A stretch of 8,505 nt of DNA from Actinomycetota bacterium (GTDB taxonomy: Bacteria > Actinomycetota > Rubrobacteria > Rubrobacterales > Rubrobacteraceae): the NCBI GenBank assembly GCA_020200675.1, contig JAIVIG010000104.1, forward strand, positions 1 through 8,505. The letters are read 5' to 3'. The notes under the pieces are model-generated. The model did not search any database. It was not told where the DNA came from and worked only from the letters and a program-made list of their open reading frames with translations. Below, in pieces: positions 1 to 4,433 of this stretch. The first letter of the stretch is position 1; each line of letters begins with the position of its first letter. The position numbers and the translations under genes are program-made.

Positions 1-1
1 A

Positions 2-196
2 CCCTACGCCGACACCTGGAGCTGTTATGAGGGCGGAGAGGTCCACTGCGGGCGTTGCGGGACAGACGTGGAACGGAAGCAGGCGTTCAGGGAAGCGAGC
101 ATCCCCGATCCGACAGAGTACGAAGATCCCGACTACGGCCTTGATCTCGAAGAGTCCGCGGCCGATCGACCACGGCCCGGACGCCAGCGAGACTAG
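2..196 (+). CDS. queC: QueC C-terminal end, 7-cyano-7-deazaguanine (preQ0) synthase, 5'-truncated by window edge
   Basis: Frame 2 is open from the window edge to the TAG at 194-196 and gives 64 residues. They read DTWSCYEGGEVHCGRCG, followed by a DPTEYEDPDYG tail. This matches the zinc-binding C-terminus of QueC, which converts 7-carboxy-7-deazaguanine to preQ0 with ATP and ammonia in the cytosol, on the route to queuosine and related deazaguanines. The family carries four zinc cysteines here (C-x7/8-C-x2-C-x2-C). Three are visible, at residues 8, 16 and 19 of the fragment. The fourth position is aspartate (GTD). An acidic tail of about 25 residues follows the usual end of the fold. The ATP-pyrophosphatase domain lies outside the window, so activity cannot be judged. 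Family assignment is confident; the effect of the missing cysteine is inference. Confidence 0.82.
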   Translation, partial: PYADTWSCYEGGEVHCGRCGTDVERKQAFREASIPDPTEYEDPDYGLDLEESAADRPRPGRQRD

Positions 197-237
197 AAAC
201 TCGCTACTACGATCCATGACGTATAGTGGAGGATCTT

Positions 238-612
238 ATGGTAGATGCGACGCTTCAATACGATGAGAAGGCGCTGGAGAGACTGTATCGCAAACACTAC
301 GTCAGGAGGCTGGACCTTTTCGGGTCTCAGGCGAAGGGTAAGGCGGACGCCGAGAGCGACATAGATCTACTAGTAGAGTATGAATCGGGGCACGTGCCCG
401 GTCTGCTTGGGTTTCTCCGGCTCCAAGAGGAACTGGAGGTTTTGTTTGGGGGCTCTAGCGTGGACCTGGTCTCTAGGGGAGGTTTGAGCCCTTATTTGCG
501 GGATGAGATCCTGAGAACGCGGAGCCCTCTCTATGAGCGATCACCACGTCTACCTGATGCACATTCGGGATTCCCTACGCGAGGTGCCATGGCGCTTGAT
601 GAGCGATTTTAG
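238..612 (+). CDS. MNT-type minimal nucleotidyltransferase (antitoxin of HEPN/MNT pair)
   Basis: A protein of 124 residues. Residues 29-48 carry the nucleotidyltransferase signature, starting GSQAKG and ending SDIDLLV, with metal-binding acids D41 and D43 and a likely third, D76, in SSVDLV. Proteins of this MntA type AMPylate (oligo-adenylylate) their HEPN partner and so neutralise it. I chose ATG 238 because a GGAGG sits at 228-232 with five bases of spacing; an in-frame GTG at 226 overlaps that site. The partner starts at 533 inside this gene. The last 25 or so residues, after SPLYER, look unlike a natural C-terminus and read through HEPN coding sequence in the wrong frame, as expected if the original stop went with the deletion in the partner. 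The catalytic domain itself looks intact. Codon use is less GC-rich than in neighbouring metabolic genes, which suggests acquisition by transfer. Confidence 0.83.
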   Translation: MVDATLQYDEKALERLYRKHYVRRLDLFGSQAKGKADAESDIDLLVEYESGHVPGLLGFLRLQEELEVLFGGSSVDLVSRGGLSPYLRDEILRTRSPLYERSPRLPDAHSGFPTRGAMALDERF

Positions 613-727
613 GAACAAGCTGATACACGACTATTTCGGACTGGACCTGGAGGTCATCTGGATGACGGCCACCAAAGATACCCCGGTTCTCCTCCAGCAG
701 ATCGAGAAACTGATAGAAGAAACGTGA
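533..727 (+). pseudogene. HEPN (DUF86-type) toxin with internal in-frame deletion
   Basis: The 64-residue product joins the two ends of a HEPN RNase of the DUF86/HepT family, usually about 110 residues. It begins MSDHHVYLMHIRDS, the normal N-terminus, then passes at once to REVPWRLMSDFRNKLIHDYF, the normal C-terminal catalytic segment. The RNase motif R-x4-H is present as R27 and H32. Roughly 45-50 residues that form the central helices are missing. The junction lies at about 572-584. The deletion keeps this frame but leaves the gene overlapping the upstream nucleotidyltransferase by 80 nt, where such pairs normally just touch. With half of the helical bundle gone the product is unlikely to fold as a toxin dimer, although a short antitoxin-binding remnant is possible. 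There is no clear ribosome binding site, so translation would depend on coupling to the upstream gene. Confidence 0.75.
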
Positions 728-743
728 ATAGGGAGGCGTCCTC

Positions 744-1766
744 GTGACAGACGGAGCTCCAACTTTCGGACTCTGGTACGACTTCCGGCAGAAGCTGCCG
801 CTCGGGAATTACGAAGAGTTCTACGCCGAGTGCCTGGAGGAGATCGAGGAGGGGGAGAGGCTCGGCTTCACGGACGTCTGGCTCTCCGAACATCATTTCG
901 TTGACGATGGGTATTTGCCGTCCCCGTTGGTGGTCTCCGCGGCGATAGCGGCGCGCACCACGAGCATGGGGATCGGGACGAACGTGCTGCTACTCCCGAT
1001 GCACCATCCCCTGCGAGTGGCCGAGGACGCGGCGGTGGCGGACCTCGTCTCCGGGGGGCGGTTCACGCTCGGGGTGGGGCAGGGGTACGTCCAGCACGAG
1101 TTCGAAGCTCTGGGCTTCAACCGCAAGAACCGGCCGTCGCTCTTCGAGGAGGGGGTGGAGCTTATCCGGCGGGCCTGGGAGGAGGGGCGCATTGGGTACG
1201 AGGGCAAGCGCTGGCGGTTCGAGGACCTGACTTTCGCGCCGCGCCCGGAGAGGAAGATCCCGATCTTCTTCGGCGCCTTCGCGGAGCCGGCTATAGACCG
1301 CGCGGCGCGCATGGCGGACGGGTTCCTGGCCTCCACGGGCGGGGGAGCGTTTGGGGAGACCTACAGTAAGGTGCAAGAGGCTCTGAAGAGGCACGGGCGA
1401 GAGGACGAGGACTTCCCGTACGTGGCTTCCGGGGTGGCCTTCGTACACGAGGATGCGGGACGGGCCAGGGAGATCGTCGCCCCGGCCATCGCCTACCAGC
1501 GCACCCGCTACGCCGAGTGGGGCACAGACCGGGACAAGCCGAAGCCCGATCCGATCCGCCCGGAGGATCTGCCGTGGGAGCGGTACCTGGTCGGAACCCC
1601 GGACGAGGTAGCGGAGAGGCTGGTCCGGCTGCACGAGGAAGCGCCCTACGACCACCTGTGCTTCTGGGGCCGGCTGCCGGGCGTTACCCACGAAGAGGCG
1701 CTCGCCAACATGCGTCTCTTCGCCTCCGAGGTGGCCCCGAAAGTACGCGAGATGGTCCGGGCATGA
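744..1766 (+). CDS. LLM-class (luciferase-like) flavin- or F420-dependent oxidoreductase
   Basis: A 340-residue TIM-barrel protein of the bacterial luciferase-like monooxygenase family. Visible landmarks are the N-terminal strand FGLWYDFR, the WLSEHHF motif at residues 46-52 (typical of the alkanal monooxygenase/LLM group), the IGTNVLLLPMHHPLRVAED segment at 77-95, and GRFTLGVGQGY at 105-115, which lines the cofactor phosphate pocket. Length matches the family. Start: GTG 744, seven bases after GGGAGG at 731-736. Its stop overlaps the next start as ATGA (1763-1766), so the two genes are translationally coupled. Members use either FMNH2 with oxygen or coenzyme F420. The adjacent FbiB-like reductase and nearby fbiC favour F420, but no residue seen here decides it. 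The substrate is unknown. Cytosolic; no signal peptide. Confidence 0.85.
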   Translation: MTDGAPTFGLWYDFRQKLPLGNYEEFYAECLEEIEEGERLGFTDVWLSEHHFVDDGYLPSPLVVSAAIAARTTSMGIGTNVLLLPMHHPLRVAEDAAVADLVSGGRFTLGVGQGYVQHEFEALGFNRKNRPSLFEEGVELIRRAWEEGRIGYEGKRWRFEDLTFAPRPERKIPIFFGAFAEPAIDRAARMADGFLASTGGGAFGETYSKVQEALKRHGREDEDFPYVASGVAFVHEDAGRAREIVAPAIAYQRTRYAEWGTDRDKPKPDPIRPEDLPWERYLVGTPDEVAERLVRLHEEAPYDHLCFWGRLPGVTHEEALANMRLFASEVAPKVREMVRA

Positions 1767-2771
1767 AGCCCGAGCCCGCCGTCCTCTCGCCCGAAGAGAC
1801 CTCCTTCCTCGTCCGGCAACGGGTCGCCCGGCTCGCCACCGCCGACCGGGCCGGGGACCCACACGCGATCCCGGTCTGCTTCGCCTACGACGGCCGACTC
1901 ATACACATCGCCCTCGACGGAGAACCCGAACGTCGCCCTCGTCGCCGACCGGTACTCGGAGGACTGGGACCTCCTGGCCTACGTCATGGTGCGCGGCCGG
2001 GCGGAGCTGGTGCAGCCGGAGAGGGAGGAGCACGCCGCCGCCGTGCGCCTCCTGCGCGGCAAGTACCACCAGTACGAGGAGATGAAGATAGATGAGAACC
2101 CGGTCATCTCCATCCGCCCCGGGCGCGTCGCCTCGTGGGGCGCCCTCGACGCTCCGGAGCGTGCGGAACCGCTCATGGACGATCTCTTGGGCCGGCGCTC
2201 GGTGCGGCGCTACCTGGACAAGGAGGTGCCCGAGGAGGCGATAGAGAGAGTGCTCGAAGCCGCGCGATGGGCGCCGTCGCCGCACGGCAGGCAGCCCTGG
2301 CGCTTCGCCGTGGTCACGCGGAGGGAGACGAAGACGCGCCTGGCCGAAGCGATGGGGGAGGAGTGGCGGACAAATCTGGAGATGGACGGCCAGAGCCCGG
2401 AGGTGGTCGAGAAGCGCCTCGAAGGCTCGCGCGGAAGGCTACTTGACGCGCCCGTCCTCGTGCTGCTCTGCCTCTACCTCGAGGACCTCGACGCCTATCC
2501 GGACGCCTTTCGCCAACAGAACGAGACGACGATGGCCGTGCAATCCCTGGGTGCGGCGGCCCAGAACGCGCTGCTAGCCGCCTACTCTCTGGGACTGGAC
2601 ACGAGCTGGATGTGCGCGCCCCTGTTCTGCCCCGAAAAGGTTACAGCGGTGCTCGGCCTGAACCCGAAGCTTGTTCCGCACGCTCTCCTCATCCTGGGCT
2701 ACGCCGAAGCAGATCCACCAAAGCGTCGCTCTCGCAGACCGTTAGACGAGCTTGTAGTTTACCGGGACTGA
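1763..2771 (+). pseudogene. PPOX-class F420-type oxidoreductase fused to FbiB-C-like nitroreductase, frame-disrupted near 1919
   Basis: Translation from ATG 1763 gives the start of a pyridoxamine-phosphate-oxidase-fold protein resembling the Rv0121c type of F420-dependent enzymes (LVRQRVARLATAD, then PHAIPVCFAYDGRLIHIALDG). At 1916-1922 homology jumps frame: ENPNVALVADRYSEDWDLLAYVMVRGRAELV continues the same fold in the frame that ends at 2771. From recalled family members, about 15-16 residues (a KPKxTTxLxRLxNI-like helix that helps bind cofactor) are missing. The geometry fits a deletion of about 47 nt, which is not a multiple of three. In the original frame the ribosome runs into out-of-frame, arginine-rich sequence. 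The gene starts inside the stop of the upstream LLM gene. Unless an unusual frameshift occurs, the PPOX domain is lost while the nitroreductase half remains open. An assembly error is an alternative explanation. Confidence 0.72.
1986..2771 (+). CDS. Nitroreductase-fold protein resembling FbiB C-terminal domain (dehydro-F420 reductase), with remnant PPOX N-terminus
   Basis: This open frame of 261 residues is the intact part of the broken fusion. Residues 1-55 are the C-terminal half of a PPOX barrel. From about residue 64 a nitroreductase domain follows: MDDLLGRRSVRRYLDKEVP with FMN-contacting R71/S72/R74, APSPHGRQPWRF at 96-107, then LDAPVLVLLCLYLEDLDAYPD and SLGLDTSWMCAPLFCPEKV. This pattern closely resembles the C-terminal domain of mycobacterial FbiB, an FMN enzyme that reduces dehydro-F420-0 during F420 maturation, including the WMCAPLFCP segment and the final RRPLDELV. 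ATG 1986 is only the first start in this frame after the break and has no good ribosome binding site. ATG 2175 would give the reductase domain almost alone. Whether it is made in the cell is uncertain. The resemblance to FbiB is strong, but a general nitroreductase role cannot be excluded. Confidence 0.72.
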   Translation: MVRGRAELVQPEREEHAAAVRLLRGKYHQYEEMKIDENPVISIRPGRVASWGALDAPERAEPLMDDLLGRRSVRRYLDKEVPEEAIERVLEAARWAPSPHGRQPWRFAVVTRRETKTRLAEAMGEEWRTNLEMDGQSPEVVEKRLEGSRGRLLDAPVLVLLCLYLEDLDAYPDAFRQQNETTMAVQSLGAAAQNALLAAYSLGLDTSWMCAPLFCPEKVTAVLGLNPKLVPHALLILGYAEADPPKRRSRRPLDELVVYRD

Positions 2772-2857
2772 GCCCCGCGACGAGTGATGCTTGCGGCTGT
2801 GGAGGGTGACGGGGAGCTCGGCCGCGCCAGTCTACCCAGATAGATTCCTGGAAAGTT
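2772..2857. other. Short intergenic spacer between the FbiB-like gene and the IS
   Basis: These 86 bases contain no open frame with family character, no clear terminator and no promoter that I can support. Together with 3807-3942 this was one continuous spacer before the IS inserted. Confidence 0.6.
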
Positions 2858-2880
2858 CTCTAAGAGGCTGCGTCAATAGG
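2858..2880 (+). repeat. Left terminal inverted repeat of the IS with flanking TAA
   Basis: The sequence from CTCTAAGAGG to CGTCAATAGG matches the reverse complement of 3784-3806 at 19 of 23 positions. I place the element boundary after TAA (2861-2863), so the repeat proper is 2864-2880. Confidence 0.8.
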
Positions 2881-2899
2881 GAGTGCGTCTACGTGTAAA

Positions 2900-2973
2900 G
2901 CGGGCACGGATGCTCCATCATCCGGGGAGTTCTCCAAGCTTCCCGAACGAGAAGGAGCATGCCCCGTGCCCGC
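2900..2973 (+). promoter_or_regulatory. Long hairpin enclosing the transposase ribosome binding site and start codon
   Basis: GCGGGCACGG (2900-2909) pairs perfectly with CCGTGCCCGC (2964-2973), and ATGCTCC (2910-2916) pairs with GGAGCAT (2954-2960). Only a 3-nt bulge (2961-2963) separates the two stems. Inside, CGGGGAG (2923-2929) can pair with CTTCCCG (2939-2945) using one G-U pair. The outer arm takes up the GGAG of the ribosome binding site and the GTG 2966. Such structures are known in IS10 and IS50, where they block translation of read-through transcripts from outside the element. The same role here is inference. Confidence 0.65.
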
Positions 2974-3783
2974 GCTTCAACCATACATCATCGAGCCCAT
3001 CTTCGAGCAGTTCGAAGCCCTCTTGCCCGAGCGAAGGACGAATCATCCGCTTGGCTGTCACAAACCCCGCATCCCGGACAGGGTGGTTTTCGCGAAGCTG
3101 GTCGAGGTTTTGGTGTTCGGATGCGCCTCCTACTGGAGGATCTCCGACGAGTCTTGCTCTGAGAGCACGCTCAGGCGTAGGCGTGACGAGTGGATCGAGG
3201 CCGGCCTGATGGAGACGCTCAGGGGGATCGTGATCGAAGCTTACGACCGCCTCATCGGCCTCGAACTGGCCGATCTGGCGGTGGACGGATGCATGACCAA
3301 AGCTCCTTGCGGCGGCGAGAAAGCGGGGAGGAGTCCGGTGGATCGAGGAAAAGGAGGCATCAAACGCTCGACGGTGGTGGACGCGAGAGGCATCCCTCTG
3401 GGAACCGTGGTTGCCCCGGCCAACCGTCACGACTCGCCGCTCTTGGAGGCGACCCTCGACGCCGCCTTGGAGCCGCTCGGAGAGCTGCCGGATCGCTACG
3501 ACTCGGCTACCACTCGCCGCAAGCTGGCGGCTCGTTGCTTGGTCGGCGAGATCTCCGAGAAGGGCAAGCCGGCCCCGCTTAAAGCCGGAAATCGGTGGGT
3601 GGTGGAGCGCACGAATTCCTGGCACAACGCCCACAAGAAGCTGGTGTGGTGTACCGAGAGGTGTGGGCGGGTCACATCGACTTCTGGGTGGAGTTCTCGG
3701 ACGTGGTCATCATCGTGAGGCGACTCATCCGAGAAGGATGGAGCCGCTACCGCTGGGAAAGCCGACCTTCCCGACGACCATGA
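2966..3783 (+). pseudogene. IS1031-type IS5-family DDE transposase, frameshifted and internally deleted
   Basis: The start is GTG 2966, eight bases after GAAGGAG at 2951-2957. The frame encodes 250 residues to 3718, but its last 14 or so are nonsense: after WCTERCGRV the true C-terminus (IDFWVEFSDVVIIVRRLIRE, then GWSRYRW) lies in another frame ending at 3783. Removing two bases near 3674-3675 would restore one reading of 271 residues. Catalytic landmarks: first D at about 107 (LAVDGCMTKAPCGG), GIPLGTVVAPANRHDSPLLE at 142-161, and E214 in WVVERTNSWHN. The second catalytic region normally reads like HLDRxYDS; here it is LPDRYDS (174-180), as if about eight residues had been lost between two similar GATCG-like stretches. 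Both lesions argue that the enzyme is inactive. No slippery heptamer is visible at the frame change, so programmed frameshifting is unlikely. Confidence 0.84.
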
Positions 3784-3806
3784 CCTATTGACGGAAGCTC
3801 TAAGAG
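3784..3806 (-). repeat. Right terminal inverted repeat of the IS with flanking TAA
   Basis: CCTATTGACGG and the following AAGCTC mirror the left end. TAA at 3801-3803 is the second copy of the target duplication. The transposase's native stop (TGA 3781-3783) directly abuts the repeat, as is usual in compact IS elements. Confidence 0.8.
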
Positions 3807-3818
3807 GGGTACCCAGAG

Positions 3819-3853
3819 TACTACTTTTGGAACACCCAAAATACCACCTTTGG
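3819..3853 (+). promoter_or_regulatory. Possible operator: paired 12-mers with an inverted CCAAAA between them, upstream of protoglobin
   Basis: TACTACTTTTGG (3819-3830) and TACCACCTTTGG (3842-3853) match at 10 of 12 positions and start 23 bp apart, about two helical turns. Between them CCAAAA (3836-3841) forms an inverted pair with TTTTGG (3825-3830) over a 5-nt loop. It lies 90-124 bp upstream of the globin start. It could be a regulator site or simply part of an RNA structure. I cannot assign a regulator. Confidence 0.35.
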
Positions 3854-3874
3854 CGGATGCGCCAGTCTTTCTTC
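3851..3874 (+). terminator. Weak candidate terminator downstream of the IS
   Basis: TGGCG-GATG-CGCCA (3851-3864) forms a 5-bp GC-rich stem with a tetraloop, followed by the pyrimidine-rich GTCTTTCTTC. It could end transcripts leaving the IS or the interrupted operon before the globin gene. The stem is short, so this is tentative. Confidence 0.3.
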
Positions 3875-3942
3875 TAAGACATGCTGCAACCGTAGTGCCG
3901 CGAACCAGGAGCACCTGGATAAGCTAGCGACAGGAGGTAGGA

Positions 3943-4413
3943 GTGCAAACAGAGCGTGCAGATCAAATGCGAGGGATCGAGATCTCTGGATTTAGTGCCG
4001 AAGATGCCGAACACCTTCGACGAAGCGCAGAGCATCTGGGTCCGGTGGTCCCCGCGGTGCTGGATGCGCTCTACGACCACCTGCTCTCTCTACCGGAGAC
4101 TCGGGGTTTCTTCGAAACCCAGGACATCCAGCACCGCAAGCAGTCGCTCGTCTCTTGGATAACTCGCACGATAGAAGGGCCTCATAACGGACAGTACTGG
4201 GATTATCTAGTGCGGGTCGGAAAGGTCCATAGAGATTACGGGGTCCCTTCCTACCAGATCGTGCATCTCATAGGTTGGGTTCAAGGAACCATTACTTCGG
4301 CGCTTCTGGAGAGCAATCGGCTAGAGAAGGAGGCGGAGGCAGGGGCCTGGATGAAGATGCTCACGGCCCAGCTGGACCCTATGCTCTTTGCCTATCACGA
4401 GCCTGGGAGCTAA
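3943..4413 (+). CDS. Single-domain protoglobin (globin-coupled-sensor-type haem protein)
   Basis: This 156-residue protein looks like a protoglobin/globin-coupled-sensor haem domain without any output domain. Helical segments run from SAEDAEHLRRSAEHLGPVVP to FFETQDIQHRKQSLVSWI. The segment YLVRVGKVHRDYGVPSYQIV (88-107) holds the likely proximal haem ligand H96, in the family's VGxxHxxxGVP context. The fold continues to IGWVQGTITSALLES and ends without a kinase, cyclase or chemotaxis domain. Archaeal protoglobins are nearer 195 residues; the shorter length here reflects a shorter N-terminal extension. Start: GTG 3943, five bases after AGGAGG (3932-3937). Likely roles are binding of oxygen, NO or CO, or NO/peroxynitrite detoxification in the cytosol; none is shown by sequence alone. 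It is convergent with fbiC, and the two stops lie within one hairpin. Confidence 0.82.
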   Translation: MQTERADQMRGIEISGFSAEDAEHLRRSAEHLGPVVPAVLDALYDHLLSLPETRGFFETQDIQHRKQSLVSWITRTIEGPHNGQYWDYLVRVGKVHRDYGVPSYQIVHLIGWVQGTITSALLESNRLEKEAEAGAWMKMLTAQLDPMLFAYHEPGS

Positions 4414-4433
4414 GGACGACTCCTCAGCTCGTG
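4396..4433. terminator. Shared hairpin between convergent protoglobin and fbiC genes
   Basis: CACGAGC (4396-4402) pairs with GCTCGTG (4427-4433), and the inner CTGGGAG/CTCCTCAG arms continue the stem with a one-base bulge around a loop near 4411-4420. The globin TAA (4411-4413) and the fbiC stop (4424-4426 on the minus strand) both lie inside. There is no U-tract on either side, so this is a candidate bidirectional transcript end or 3'-end stabiliser rather than a textbook intrinsic terminator. Confidence 0.55.

Larger units (their letters stand above)
2864..3800 (+). mobile_element. IS5-family (IS1031-type) insertion sequence, about 937 bp
   Basis: The element is bounded by imperfect 17-bp inverted ends: GAGGCTGCGTCAATAGG at 2864-2880, and the complement of GAGCTTCCGTCAATAGG at 3784-3800. 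They match at 14 of 17 positions, including ten in a row on the inner side. TAA flanks it directly on both sides (2861-2863 and 3801-3803). A 3-bp TNA duplication and a length of 850-950 bp are, as I recall, the hallmarks of the IS1031 subgroup, and the encoded transposase fits. The flanks CTC and GAG happen to extend the symmetry outward. The element separates the FbiB-like gene from the protoglobin gene, which were probably about 230 bp apart before insertion. The transposase is damaged, so this copy could move only with help from another. Confidence 0.85.

Noticed and set aside
226..237. GTG 226 as the start of the nucleotidyltransferase
   Set aside because: It overlaps the GGAGG that correctly spaces ATG 238, and the four extra residues add nothing seen in the family.
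990..1862. 290-residue minus-strand frame opposite the LLM gene
   Set aside because: Arginine/proline-rich shadow of the luciferase-like coding sequence with no recognisable domain or ribosome binding site.
3655..3680. Programmed ribosomal frameshift in the transposase
   Set aside because: Some IS5-family members use frameshifting, but there is no slippery heptamer or stimulatory structure here and the shift lies after the catalytic Glu. A two-base insertion explains it better.
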